Shown: in pieces, positions 7,814-17,034 of the stretch | Numbering within the stretch: position 1 is the stretch's first letter | Layout of the letters: each line of letters opens with the position of its first letter | Assembly: GCA_964440805.1 (NCBI GenBank) | Contig: CAYTTR010000022.1 | Span: 1-44,937, forward strand | Direction: 5' to 3' | Length of the DNA stretch: 44,937 nt | Source: CAYTTR01 sp964440805 | GTDB taxonomy: Bacteria; Acidobacteriota; Aminicenantia; Aminicenantales; Aminicenantaceae | Position numbers and translations under genes: made by a program | The notes under the pieces: model-generated | The model's database searches: none | What the model was told of the DNA's origin: nothing | The model's input: the letters and a program-made list of their open reading frames with translations, nothing else

Positions 7814-8725
7814 TTGGTGACTAAGAAAAAACGGCTTTCATCCCGCTCTAAAAGGGTAAGTTTTTTCCTTTTTGAGATTTTAAAAACCACCATAAAAAGA
7901 TTCAACGAGGACCGCTGTGGCAACCTCGCTATTACAATTTCTTATTTCACCTTACTCTGTTCCGTTCCCCTGGTAGCTCTGTTTGCCTATGTCTCAACCA
8001 AGCTGCTGGGCAATTCAGAGCTGGCTTTCCGTAGCTTAAACATCTTTTCCGACGAATTTTTTGCCAAGCTCCATCCTTACTTCTTCCAGAAAATTCAGGA
8101 TGTTTCCCAAAACATCGCCCATCTTGGCTGGTTTGGGCTGGTCGGTTCTTTTATCGCTGCCAGTTTTCTTTTCTCCAACCTCATTTACTCAATTAATTTC
8201 ATCTTCAAGGCCAACTACCAGAAGTCTTTCTTTTACAATCGCCTGATGGAGTACCTCATCATGTTTGTTATCGGCATTATCATGCTCATCTCTCTTTCTA
8301 TAACAGCTATCTGGACTGCCATCCACCGAACCATCCGGGAAAGTGTCTTTGTAGCCAGCCACATTAATCCAGAGATTGTCTCTCTGGCCGACAACTTTTT
8401 CCTGCAGTATTTGATTCCTTTTACCCTTACCTTCCTCGTTTTCTTCTCTCTCTATAAGTTTATTCCGGAAGTAAAGGTTTATACCCGGGCGGCTGTTATC
8501 GCCGCCTCAATCGGAGCCCTGCTTTGGGAGATATTCAAGAGATTATTTGCTTTCTATATTGCTCACTTTTCAGCCATCGGGGTTGTTCTTTCCAAACTCC
8601 TTAAAGGAACTCTTTCTTCTATCATTTTTTTCCTCATCTGGATAACTTTTTCCCTGGTCATCCTCCTCTGGGGAGCTGAACTTGCCTCGGTCCTCAACGA
8701 GAAGTACCATGAAAAACAAGCCTGA
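7814..8725 (+). CDS. YihY/UPF0761 family inner-membrane protein
   Basis: A 303-aa membrane protein with a basic N-terminus and about six transmembrane helices. It carries the family features near the start (NLAITISYFTLLCSVPLVALFA) and a C-terminal pair (VVLSKLLKGTLSSIIFFLIWI, SLVILLWGAEL). The family (once misnamed RNase BN/BrkB) has no settled function. The start is unusual: a TTG at 7814 directly after the atpE stop, or a GTG at 7817. No ATG fits. It overlaps lpxD by 17 bp, so it is part of the atp-lpxD transcript. Confidence 0.82.
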   Translation: MVTKKKRLSSRSKRVSFFLFEILKTTIKRFNEDRCGNLAITISYFTLLCSVPLVALFAYVSTKLLGNSELAFRSLNIFSDEFFAKLHPYFFQKIQDVSQNIAHLGWFGLVGSFIAASFLFSNLIYSINFIFKANYQKSFFYNRLMEYLIMFVIGIIMLISLSITAIWTAIHRTIRESVFVASHINPEIVSLADNFFLQYLIPFTLTFLVFFSLYKFIPEVKVYTRAAVIAASIGALLWEIFKRLFAFYIAHFSAIGVVLSKLLKGTLSSIIFFLIWITFSLVILLWGAELASVLNEKYHEKQA

Positions 8726-9785
8726 GCCTCAAAATAAAACTGATATTAACTTGGCCGAGTTGGCCCGGAGACTGGGCTGTTCCTACGAGGGAGACGGCAA
8801 AGTAATTATCCGGGGAATATCAAGTCTGACTACCGCCGGACCAGGAGATATTGTTTTTTATTCGGGGCCAAGATTCAAGAATCAACTGGAATCAACTAAA
8901 GCTTCTGCCGTTATTATTCCGGTTGATGAATCTTTCCGTAAAATTCCAGTTATTCTTTCAGAAAATCCTTACCTGACTTTTGTCAAGGCAGCCAGCTTTT
9001 TTTTCCGGCCTTTCCAGCCTAAGCCAGGGATTCATCCCCAGGCGGCCATCTCGCCATCAGCCAAAATTGGAAAGAATGTTTCCCTTGGAGCTTTCACCTG
9101 GGTGGGAAATAAGGTGGAAATCGGAGAAGGAACAGTTATCTTTCCTCTGGTTTCAATCTACCCTGGAGTAAAAATCGGTTCACACTGCCTCCTCCATTCC
9201 CACGTATCCATTCGGGAAAACTGCCGTATTGGAGATAATGTGATCATTCACAATGGAGTTGTTATCGGTTCAGATGGATTTGGATTCCTCAGGGATGAAT
9301 CAGGTCATTCTGTTAAGATTCCCCAAAAAGGGATTGTGGTCATCGAAGACGAAGTGGAGATAGGAGCCAACACTACCATTGACCGTGGTGCCCTGGATGA
9401 AACCAGAATTCAAAAAGGAGTCAAAATCGACAACCTGGTTCAGATTGCCCACAACGTAAATATCGGAGCCCACTCCATTCTTGCCGCCCAGACAGGAATT
9501 GCCGGAAGCACAACCGTCGGCCAAAAAGTTATCATGGGAGGTCAGGTGGGTATCACTGACCATGCCTTCATCGGTGATAATGTCCTTATTGCTGCCCAAA
9601 CAGGAGTAACCGGCAATATTCCTTCAGGCCAGACCGTTTCCGGCAGTCCTCACCTTGACATCCGGGAATGGAGAAAAGCCCGGGTTTCCATCCCCCGTCT
9701 CTATGAACTATTAAAGGAATTCAAGCGTCTGCAAAAAAGAGTTGACAAGCTGGATACCAGGTTAGGAGACAAGGGCAAGAATTAA
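8709..9785 (+). CDS. lpxD: UDP-3-O-acylglucosamine N-acyltransferase
   Basis: Adds the second (N-linked) hydroxyacyl chain in lipid A synthesis using acyl-ACP. The N-terminal uridine-binding domain (GDIVFYSG, NPYLTFVKAA) precedes a long run of hexapeptide repeats forming a left-handed beta-helix (ISPSAKIGKNVSLGAFTWVG, VKIGSHCLLHSHVSI). The catalytic histidine is in LVQIAHNVNIGA. A short C-terminal coiled coil ends the 358-aa protein. I start at the ATG at 8709 because GAGAAG lies 5 nt upstream. The gene converges with trxB, and the two stop codons overlap. Confidence 0.93.
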   Translation: MKNKPEPQNKTDINLAELARRLGCSYEGDGKVIIRGISSLTTAGPGDIVFYSGPRFKNQLESTKASAVIIPVDESFRKIPVILSENPYLTFVKAASFFFRPFQPKPGIHPQAAISPSAKIGKNVSLGAFTWVGNKVEIGEGTVIFPLVSIYPGVKIGSHCLLHSHVSIRENCRIGDNVIIHNGVVIGSDGFGFLRDESGHSVKIPQKGIVVIEDEVEIGANTTIDRGALDETRIQKGVKIDNLVQIAHNVNIGAHSILAAQTGIAGSTTVGQKVIMGGQVGITDHAFIGDNVLIAAQTGVTGNIPSGQTVSGSPHLDIREWRKARVSIPRLYELLKEFKRLQKRVDKLDTRLGDKGKN

Positions 9786-10705
9786 TCCAGGGTGTTAAGG
9801 TATTTTTCCACGCTTAAAGCAGCCAAAACCCCGGTTCCAGCAGCAGTAATAAGCTGTTCCGGGCAAATATCAGTGACATCGCCGGCGGCAAAGACCCCTG
9901 ACTGTGAAGTCGCCATTTCGGGAGAAACTTTTATTTCCTTCCACTTGTTCAATTCCAGTAGACTTCCCAAAAAATCTGTGTTGGGGTCCATTCCTATGGA
10001 AACAAAGAGTCCATCGAGCTTAAGGTTTGATTCTCTGTTACTTTTTACATTTTTAAGCACCATGCTTTTTAGGCGGTTTTCACCTTTTATTTCCTCTATA
10101 TTAGAATCCCAGATAACTTCGATTTTTGGGTTATCAAAAACTCTTTCCTGGAGGATTTTGACAGCCCGGAAACTCTCGCGGCGGTGGATGAGATAAACCT
10201 TGGCGGCGAATTTTGTTAGAAAGACCGCTTCTTCCAGGGCATGGTCTCCTCCTCCGATAACAGCAACCGTTTTCTCCTTAAAAAAAGCTCCATCACAGGT
10301 GGCACAATAAGAGACTCCTTTTCCAATTAATTCTTTTTCTCCCTTTACTCCCAGCTTTCTATAGACTGAACCCGTTGCTATAATGACCGACTTGGTTGAA
10401 TAACCCTGATTGGCTCCCTCCACCAGCCAATGTTTACCTGAACGGCGAATTGCTTTAACTTCTTCCATCCTGAAATCAGCCCCAAATTTTTCTGCTTGCA
10501 GGCGGAACTTTTCCATCAGGTCAAAAGGATTTGTTCCCTCAGGAAATCCGGGGTAATTTTCTACCCAGTCGGTCAGAAGAATCTGTCCGCCGGGAGCTCC
10601 CTTTTCCAGAACAATTGTCTTCAACCGGGACCTGCCGGTGTAGATAGCAGCGGCCATTCCCGCCGGACCTGCTCCGACAATAATAACATCCTGAACTTCG
10701 CTCAT
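9782..10705 (-). CDS. trxB: Thioredoxin reductase
   Basis: FAD flavoprotein that uses NADPH to reduce thioredoxin. It shows the FAD-binding GAGPAGMAAAIY near the N-terminus, the redox pair in CATCDGAFF, the NADPH-binding GGGDHALEEA and the C-terminal FAD motif GVFAAGDVTD. At 307 aa the length is typical. The NADPH loop ends in HRRESFRA, as in NADPH-dependent enzymes. Its start overlaps the trxA stop as ATGA, giving a glgA-trxA-trxB transcript in which reductase and substrate are made together. Confidence 0.94.
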   Translation of the reverse strand: MSEVQDVIIVGAGPAGMAAAIYTGRSRLKTIVLEKGAPGGQILLTDWVENYPGFPEGTNPFDLMEKFRLQAEKFGADFRMEEVKAIRRSGKHWLVEGANQGYSTKSVIIATGSVYRKLGVKGEKELIGKGVSYCATCDGAFFKEKTVAVIGGGDHALEEAVFLTKFAAKVYLIHRRESFRAVKILQERVFDNPKIEVIWDSNIEEIKGENRLKSMVLKNVKSNRESNLKLDGLFVSIGMDPNTDFLGSLLELNKWKEIKVSPEMATSQSGVFAAGDVTDICPEQLITAAGTGVLAALSVEKYLNTLD

Positions 10706-11028
10706 AGGTGTTTCGAGATTACTTCCAGAATTTTCTCTTGGGGAACAGCCCCTACCAGACTATCCTTGAGTTCTCCCCTTTTAAAGAGCAAAAAAGTGGG
10801 AATGCTCATAATTCCATACTTGGCCGGTATCTTATGGTTTTTATCTACATTACACTTGACAATTTTTAACCTGCCCTGAAGTGAATCCTGCAGCTTTAAC
10901 AATACAGGCTCAACCATTTTGCACGGAGCACACCATTCAGCCCAGAAATCCACCAAAACCGGAATCTCGGACTTGAGAACTTCATCTTCGAATGTTTCGT
11001 CAGTAACATGAATCCCAGCCTCAGCCAT
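10702..11028 (-). CDS. trxA: Thioredoxin
   Basis: A 108-aa thioredoxin with the active site WAEWCAPCK and the cis-proline motif MSIPTFLLF. It reduces protein disulfides in the cytoplasm and is recycled by TrxB, encoded directly downstream. I choose the ATG at 11028: AGGAGG lies 8 nt upstream, whereas the GTG at 11037 is inside that Shine-Dalgarno. The start overlaps the glgA stop as ATGGCTGA, the same 8-bp arrangement seen at rfbC/rfbB. Confidence 0.94.
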   Translation of the reverse strand: MAEAGIHVTDETFEDEVLKSEIPVLVDFWAEWCAPCKMVEPVLLKLQDSLQGRLKIVKCNVDKNHKIPAKYGIMSIPTFLLFKRGELKDSLVGAVPQEKILEVISKHL

Positions 11029-12502
11029 GGTTTTCACCTCCTGTTCTTTTTTTCAAGGCGTTCCTGTAAAGCCGCACATATTTCCTGGCTGCCTCTTCCC
11101 AGGAAAATCTCTCCTTGATACCCTCATTGACTATCTTCTCCCAGAGGGCAGGCTTTTTGTAGCAATCCACTGCTTCTTTAACCGCAGACAGCAAGGAGGA
11201 GGCTGAATATTCCTTAAAGACAAAACCATTTCCCTTTTGGGTTTTCCGGTTAAAAGGCTTGACCGTCTCCTTCAGCCCCCCGGTAGCTCTGACTATAGGC
11301 ACTGTTCCATAGCGAAAACCGTAGAGCTGATTCAAGCCACAGGGTTCAGACAAGGAAGGAATAAGGAACATGTCTGCTCCCGCTGCCAGTTTATGAACAG
11401 ATGCCGGGCTCATTTCTAACCGCAGGGCAAATCTATGAGGGAATTTCTTTTGGTGCTCCAATAACCTGTTGGCGTAGATATCGTCACCTTGACCCAGAAT
11501 TATCATGCTTATGTCCATCTGAAGCAGTTCTTCCATTGCCTCGAGCAGAATATCAATCCCTTTGTGGGCAGCCAAAAACGAACTCATGCCCAGCAATGGG
11601 CTCTTTTTCCGGAGAGGTAATCCGAATTCATGAACAGCATCGGTCTTGCACTTCTTTTTGGCCTTAAAATCTCCTGGAGTATAGTTGCAGGCAATGAAAG
11701 CGTCATGCCGGGGATCCCATAATTCATAATCTACTCCATTACGAATACTAACCAGAGAATCTTTACGAGCCTGGAGAATTTTGTTCAAGCCTTTTCCGCC
11801 TTTCCCGGTAAGAATCTCTCTCCGGTAAGAAGAACTGACCGTATTTAACATGTCGGCGTAGATTATGCCTGCTTTGAGAAAGTTTACCCGGCCGTTAAGA
11901 CCGAGAGGCCCGGAACTGAAGTAATTCCAGTTGAGTCCGGTTAAGGCTAAGCTTTCCGGGGGGAACTCGCCCTGATAAGAAAGATTGTGAAGCGTAAGCA
12001 CAGTGGCTGTCTGTTTGAAATGACCTTTTTTGCCGTAAAAGGTTTTTGCAAAAACCGGAATCAGAGCTGTCGGCCAACTGTGACAATGAATAATATCAAC
12101 TTTCATCCTTGTTTTTTGAAGAAAGGCGAGAACAGCTTTGTTGAAAAAAATAAATCGCTCATCATTATCCAAATACTCTCGCCGGCCTGCTCCATAAATG
12201 CTTTCTCTCCAGAAATATTTCGGGTTGTCGATGAAAAAGAGAGGGAATTTTCCCGGATCAGTTCTGTAAACCTGAGCCTTAACTATACTATTATCCAAAG
12301 GAATTTCAAGGGAAACAGGTAGCAATTCCTTAGGAGCAGAATCAATTTCTGCCCTCCGGTACTTGGGCATAAAGACAGATACTTCTATGCCCAGAGAAGA
12401 AAGGTATTTGGGAAGGGAAGAAGCAACATCTGCCAGTTCCCCGGATTTAGCATAAGGGGAAAATTCGGTTGAAACAAATGCTACCTTTAATGCTGATGAC
12501 AT
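11021..12502 (-). CDS. glgA: Glycogen/starch synthase (GT5)
   Basis: Extends alpha-1,4-glucan from ADP- or UDP-glucose. It has a GT-B fold with an N-terminal domain (VAFVSTEFSPYAKSGELADV), the middle motif HCHSWPTALIPVF and the C-terminal sugar-nucleotide site (EPCGLNQLYGFRYGTVPIV with GGLKETV). The 493-aa length fits bacterial GlgA. The N-terminal KxGGL donor-site motif reads KSGEL (residues 19-23), so the second glycine is a glutamate. No glgB, glgC or glgP is in the window. It is first in the glgA-trxA-trxB run. The 106 nt between it and nadK holds AT-rich sequence only. Confidence 0.9.
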   Translation of the reverse strand: MSSALKVAFVSTEFSPYAKSGELADVASSLPKYLSSLGIEVSVFMPKYRRAEIDSAPKELLPVSLEIPLDNSIVKAQVYRTDPGKFPLFFIDNPKYFWRESIYGAGRREYLDNDERFIFFNKAVLAFLQKTRMKVDIIHCHSWPTALIPVFAKTFYGKKGHFKQTATVLTLHNLSYQGEFPPESLALTGLNWNYFSSGPLGLNGRVNFLKAGIIYADMLNTVSSSYRREILTGKGGKGLNKILQARKDSLVSIRNGVDYELWDPRHDAFIACNYTPGDFKAKKKCKTDAVHEFGLPLRKKSPLLGMSSFLAAHKGIDILLEAMEELLQMDISMIILGQGDDIYANRLLEHQKKFPHRFALRLEMSPASVHKLAAGADMFLIPSLSEPCGLNQLYGFRYGTVPIVRATGGLKETVKPFNRKTQKGNGFVFKEYSASSLLSAVKEAVDCYKKPALWEKIVNEGIKERFSWEEAARKYVRLYRNALKKRTGGENHG

Positions 12503-12608
12503 GAGTGAAATTATGATAATGCATGAACTTAAAGATTGTCAACCTGGACTATTCAAAAAAAAGCCGCTACTTTATATATAACAAATACTATATATGCCTT
12601 AAGAGTTT

Positions 12609-13454
12609 TTATCCCCAGCCTAATTTTTCCTGAAGAAGATCAAAGAAATTTCTTTTCGGAGATGAGATTAGAGTAAGTTCATAAGGACAACAACAAACTT
12701 TTACCGCCTGATTTTCCCGGAACAGGCTTCCTCTTTGGCCATCGATTGTCAAGTAGACTTCCTCATCTGTATTGAGAAGCTGGATTTCAACCACAGACCG
12801 GGAAGAAATGACCATGGGCCTAAATGAAAGTGTATGAGGACAAATAGGGGAAAGGACAATTGCCGGTATGTTGGGATAGATTATGGGGCCGCCTGCAGCA
12901 AGTGAGTAAGCTGTCGAGCCGGTGGGAGTGGAGATGATCAGACCATCTGACCGGAGATTGGCCACCTGTTTTCCATCAATCCTGATGATACAACGGATCA
13001 TTCTGGCCAAGGCTCCTTTGTTAATAACCACGTCATTCAGGCAGTAATACTCTTTTCCCTGGAGATTAGCCTGCAGCATTTTCCTCCGGCTAATTATCTT
13101 CCGGTCTCCATCAAAAAATGCTTTTAAGGTCATCTTCATTTCTGAAACCGGCACTTCGGTTAAAAATCCCAGCCTGCCCATATTTACACCCAGAACAGGC
13201 ACATCATTCATGGCCGCTAAGTGGGCGATACTCAGGAGAGTTCCGTCCCCGCCAAACACTATAACCAGGTCGACCTTAGATGCCAGGTTTTCACGGGGAA
13301 TGCCTCCTTCCCAACCCATTTTCCTGGAAGCTGCCTCCTCGAGAAGACACTCTACTCCTTTTGATTCCAGGAAATTCAGAGCTTCTCTAAGGGCGCTGTC
13401 AATGTTATCCGCATGAGGCTTGATTACCAATCCAGCTCGTTTAATTTTTTTCAT
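12609..13454 (-). CDS. nadK: NAD kinase
   Basis: Phosphorylates NAD to NADP. The family motif GGDGTLL, the NDVV segment and the glycine-rich GSTAYSLAAGGP are all present, and the length of 281 aa is normal. I choose the ATG at 13454, which follows GAGGAGG at a spacing of 9 nt and overlaps the end of tlyA by 14 bp. A start at 13514 would add 20 residues buried in tlyA. It is the last gene of the long rny-to-nadK operon. Confidence 0.93.
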   Translation of the reverse strand: MKKIKRAGLVIKPHADNIDSALREALNFLESKGVECLLEEAASRKMGWEGGIPRENLASKVDLVIVFGGDGTLLSIAHLAAMNDVPVLGVNMGRLGFLTEVPVSEMKMTLKAFFDGDRKIISRRKMLQANLQGKEYYCLNDVVINKGALARMIRCIIRIDGKQVANLRSDGLIISTPTGSTAYSLAAGGPIIYPNIPAIVLSPICPHTLSFRPMVISSRSVVEIQLLNTDEEVYLTIDGQRGSLFRENQAVKVCCCPYELTLISSPKRNFFDLLQEKLGWG

Positions 13455-14238
13455 CTGAAACCGCCTCCTCGATCCATTTTTTGACTGTCTGCACTGGCGG
13501 CCGAGTTCCCCCAAGACGCCAGAGCATAAAATACTCCTGATTTCCCTTCTGTCCCTTGACCGAAGGCTTCATTACTCCCTGTAATCTCCATCCCATATCA
13601 GCAGCCTCCAGGTAGACTTTTTCCAGGACATCATAGTGGAGTCTTTTTTCCCTGACTATTCCTTTTTTCCCCACCTGCTTTCGCCCTACTTCGAACTGGG
13701 GTTTAATCAGGGTCAAAAAAAATCCCTTATCCAGAAATCCAGCTACAGCAGGAAAAATTTTTAAGACTGAAATGAAAGATAGATCACAGGTTGCCAAATC
13801 AATTGGCTCAGGAAAATCAGCCTTTTCCAGATATCTAACATTTTTCTGAATTTGAATGACTCGCGGATCGTTTTGCAGGGTCCAATCGAGTTGCCTGATA
13901 TCTACATCCACAGCATAAACCTTGCTGGCTCTCTTTTTAAGAAGACAGTCAGTGAATCCTCCTGTTGAGGCTCCCAGATCTGCTGCAGCCAGACCGTTTG
14001 TTCTAATCTTGAAATAATTTAGGGCTTCTTCAAGCTTTAATCCTCCCCGGCTGACGTATGGAAAGGATTCTTTTATCTGAATTTCCTGGTCGCGGGAAAG
14101 CATATCTCCAGGCTTATTTATGCGGTTATTTCCAGAGAATACCATTCCAGACATGATCATAGCCTGAGCTTTCTGGCGGCTCCCTGCCAATCCTTTTTCC
14201 ACCAGGATTTTATCAGCTCTTTCCTTTTCCCTGGGCAT
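13441..14238 (-). CDS. tlyA: TlyA family rRNA (cytidine-2'-O)-methyltransferase
   Basis: An N-terminal S4 RNA-binding domain (RADKILVEKGLAGSRQKAQAMI) is joined to a FtsJ/RrmJ-type SAM methyltransferase (AADLGASTGGFTDCLL, VYAVDVDIRQLDW, CDLSFISV, KPQFEVG). Characterised members 2'-O-methylate cytidines of 16S and/or 23S rRNA. With the ATG at 14238 the protein is 265 aa. That start overlaps the dxs 3' end and has AAGGAG about 13 nt upstream. Its position between dxs and nadK is a common bacterial arrangement. Confidence 0.9.
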   Translation of the reverse strand: MPREKERADKILVEKGLAGSRQKAQAMIMSGMVFSGNNRINKPGDMLSRDQEIQIKESFPYVSRGGLKLEEALNYFKIRTNGLAAADLGASTGGFTDCLLKKRASKVYAVDVDIRQLDWTLQNDPRVIQIQKNVRYLEKADFPEPIDLATCDLSFISVLKIFPAVAGFLDKGFFLTLIKPQFEVGRKQVGKKGIVREKRLHYDVLEKVYLEAADMGWRLQGVMKPSVKGQKGNQEYFMLWRLGGTRPPVQTVKKWIEEAVSDEKN

Positions 14239-16111
14239 TATTGTTGAAAAACTCCTTGACCTGCCTGTAAATTCCCTCCTCATCTAATCCGAGTAAGGCT
14301 TTGATCTGACTGGATTTTCCCGTTGGATAAATTTCCAGGGGTAAGCCAATCCGTTTGAAAAAAATGTCAAATCTTTTTTCTCTGTCCAGAACTTCCCTAA
14401 CTGAGCTTCCAAATCCTCCAGCAACCACTCCTTCCTCGAGCGTAACCACCATTCGACCAGCCTGGGAGTATTTCAGAAGGAGCGCTTCATCCAGGGGCTT
14501 GGCGAAGCGGGCATTAACCACAGCAAAGCTTACTCCTTCTTTCTTTAGACGCCGGGCAACATTCAAGGCTGGATAAACCATGCTTCCCAGAGCAAAAAGA
14601 AGATGCTTGCCTTCCTTGAGCACTTCCCCTTTGCTCAGAGGAACAGGTTTCCATTTCTTATCCAGGGGAATACCAAGCCCTTTTTCTTTGGGGAAACGGA
14701 TGGCAACCGGATGCGAATAGGAAAGAGCTTCTTTCATCATGTGCTGCAATTCGTTTTCGTCTTTGGGAGACATGATGATCATATGAGGAATATGCCGGAG
14801 ATAAATAAGATCATTTATACCCTGATGAGAGGGACCGTCATCAGAAACAATCCCGGCCCGGTCGAGAATAAAGATGACCGGAATATCCATCAGGCCCACA
14901 TCATGGCAAAGCTGGTCATAGGCTCTCTGGAGAAAAGTAGAGTAAACAGCCACTACCGGTTTATATCCCCCCAAAGCCAGTCCAGTAGCGAAATCAACGG
15001 CATGCTGTTCGGCTATCCCCACGTCAAAGAAACGCTCAGGAAATTCCTCGCCGAAAGAGGCAAGCCCTGTTCCCTCTCTCATGGCTGCAGTAATGGCAAT
15101 GATTCTGGACTCCTCTTTAGCCAACTTGATCATTGTCTGACCAAACACTGTAGAATATGAGGGCCGGGAATCATTGGCAAGAGGTTTTCCCGTTTCAATA
15201 TCAAAGGGAGTGGTTCCATGGAAATATTCCGGATTGTTCTCTGCCGGCTGGTATCCTTTTCCTTTTTTAGTAATGCAGTGGATGAGAACCGGGCCGTCAT
15301 AAGATTTGGCTTCTTCAAAGACTTCTATCAAGGAACTTACATTATGTCCTTGAACTGGTCCCATATAACGGATTCCCAGCTCAGTGAAAAACATTCCCGG
15401 AAAAAATATTTTCTTTATAGCTTCTTCCAATGCTCTGCCTACTTTGATCATCGGCCAGCCCACTTTGGGAAGAGATTTCAGAATTGTCTTGGCATAATCT
15501 TTTATCCTCAAATAATGCTGCCCCGAGACCAGATAAGAAAGATACTTAGACAAAGCTCCTACACTAGGAGAAATGGACATCTCGTTGTAATTGAGAACAA
15601 TGATAAGCTTTTCCCTTAGGTGGCCGATTTGGTTAATAGCTTCCCAGGCGACTCCTCCGGTCAAACTGCCATCACCCACCACAGCAATAACATGATAATC
15701 TTCCTTGTTCTTGTCCCTGGCAACCGCTATTCCAAGAGCGGCAGACAGGGCAGTAGAGGCATGCCCGGTATTATAAACATCATATTCACTCTCTTCCCGG
15801 CTGGGATATCCAGAGAGCCCCTTATACTGCCTGACAAGAGGGAACCTATCTTTTCGCCCGGTGATTATTTTGTGAGTATAGCATTGATGCCCAACATCCC
15901 AGATGATTTTATCCTGGGGAGTACTAAAAACATAATGAAGAGCCAGGGTTAATTCCACCACACCGAGATTAGGGGCCAGATGCCCTCCAGTCCGGGACAC
16001 CACTTCCACTACTAAGGATCGAATCTCCCTGGCAAGCTGAGGCAGTTCCTTGTCTTCAAGCTTTTTTAAATCCCGGGGAGATTGGATCTTGTCCAGGATA
16101 TCAAAAGTCAT
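14213..16111 (-). CDS. dxs: 1-deoxy-D-xylulose-5-phosphate synthase
   Basis: Thiamine-diphosphate enzyme making DXP from pyruvate and glyceraldehyde-3-phosphate, the entry step of the MEP isoprenoid pathway. The ThDP/Mg motif is VVGDGSLTGGVAWEAINQ. The HxGH-type region (YNTGHASTALSAALG), the transketolase pyrimidine domain with DVGIAEQHAVDFATG and the C-terminal domain are all there. At 632 aa it is full length. Its start overlaps ispA by 4 bp (ATGA), pairing precursor supply with prenyl chain elongation. Confidence 0.95.
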   Translation of the reverse strand: MTFDILDKIQSPRDLKKLEDKELPQLAREIRSLVVEVVSRTGGHLAPNLGVVELTLALHYVFSTPQDKIIWDVGHQCYTHKIITGRKDRFPLVRQYKGLSGYPSREESEYDVYNTGHASTALSAALGIAVARDKNKEDYHVIAVVGDGSLTGGVAWEAINQIGHLREKLIIVLNYNEMSISPSVGALSKYLSYLVSGQHYLRIKDYAKTILKSLPKVGWPMIKVGRALEEAIKKIFFPGMFFTELGIRYMGPVQGHNVSSLIEVFEEAKSYDGPVLIHCITKKGKGYQPAENNPEYFHGTTPFDIETGKPLANDSRPSYSTVFGQTMIKLAKEESRIIAITAAMREGTGLASFGEEFPERFFDVGIAEQHAVDFATGLALGGYKPVVAVYSTFLQRAYDQLCHDVGLMDIPVIFILDRAGIVSDDGPSHQGINDLIYLRHIPHMIIMSPKDENELQHMMKEALSYSHPVAIRFPKEKGLGIPLDKKWKPVPLSKGEVLKEGKHLLFALGSMVYPALNVARRLKKEGVSFAVVNARFAKPLDEALLLKYSQAGRMVVTLEEGVVAGGFGSSVREVLDREKRFDIFFKRIGLPLEIYPTGKSSQIKALLGLDEEGIYRQVKEFFNNNAQGKGKS

Positions 16112-17034
16112 TTTTTTTCATCTTTAATGTCCAGAAGCATTTCAGTCAGGCAAAACAGCTCCGGAGACTTAATCTTTTCCTGTTCAAGAAGGGCCTTTCC
16201 CTGGTCAACCAGTAGTTCCAACTTCTTCCTGGCCTTCTCAATCCCGTAAGTGACTGCATAATTGGGTACTGAACTCAAGGGAGAAGATTCATCCTGGAAA
16301 AAATCTACTATATCATCTCGAAGTTGAAAGGCGAATCCCAGCTTTTCACCGAAATCTGTAAGAACCCTTAGCTGATGTTCAGAAGCTCCTCCCATCAGGG
16401 CTCCGGCTTGCAAGGAGGCGACAATCAGGCTCCCTGTTTTCTTCTGAATCATCTCGAGTAAATTTTCCTCATTAGAATTCTCACTCTGAAAGCCGATATC
16501 CATTACCTGGCCTCCAATCAGCCCTTCACCTCCGGCCAGGCGGCTTATCCTTTTGATCGCCTCTTCCTTTCTCCTCAAAGCAGAAGATTCTACAGGAGCT
16601 TCAACCATAACTTGAAAGGCCAGGGTCAAAAGCGCATCCCCCGCCAGCAGGGCCAGGGCTTCTCCATAGGCCTTATGGCAAGTTGGTTTTCCCCTCCGCA
16701 AATCATCATTATCCATGGAAGGCAGGTCATCATGGATAAGGGAATAATTATGAATCAATTCCACAGCACAGGCAAAGGGCAATATTCCAGACTCCTTGGC
16801 TCCAAAGAAATGACCCGTGCTCAAGACCAGGAGAGACCGGTATCTTTTTCCTCCGGAAAAGACTGCATATCGCATAGTCCGGTAAATACTGGTGTCTTTC
16901 TGCCCCAGATATTTCCTGAGCTGGTTCTCTACTTTATCTTTCCAGGAAAAGAGTCTTTCTTCAGCTTCCATGGCTTCAGAAAGGGATGTCTTCATCTTCC
17001 CTGTTTGTTTCTTCTTTTCCTTCTTTTTCTCCAT
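16108..17034 (-). CDS. ispA: Polyprenyl (farnesyl/geranylgeranyl) diphosphate synthase
   Basis: Condenses isopentenyl diphosphate with allylic diphosphates to make short-chain prenyl diphosphates. The first aspartate-rich motif is IHDDLPSMDNDDLRRG, the second is QLRDDIVDF, and GGKRYRSLL precedes them. The protein is up to 308 aa. The start could be the ATG at 17034 or Met14 at 16995; both have only modest ribosome sites, and the extra residues are lysine-rich and lie inside xseB. Chain-length specificity cannot be read with confidence. It sits between xseB and dxs, a widespread arrangement. Confidence 0.9.
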   Translation of the reverse strand: MEKKKEKKKQTGKMKTSLSEAMEAEERLFSWKDKVENQLRKYLGQKDTSIYRTMRYAVFSGGKRYRSLLVLSTGHFFGAKESGILPFACAVELIHNYSLIHDDLPSMDNDDLRRGKPTCHKAYGEALALLAGDALLTLAFQVMVEAPVESSALRRKEEAIKRISRLAGGEGLIGGQVMDIGFQSENSNEENLLEMIQKKTGSLIVASLQAGALMGGASEHQLRVLTDFGEKLGFAFQLRDDIVDFFQDESSPLSSVPNYAVTYGIEKARKKLELLVDQGKALLEQEKIKSPELFCLTEMLLDIKDEKK

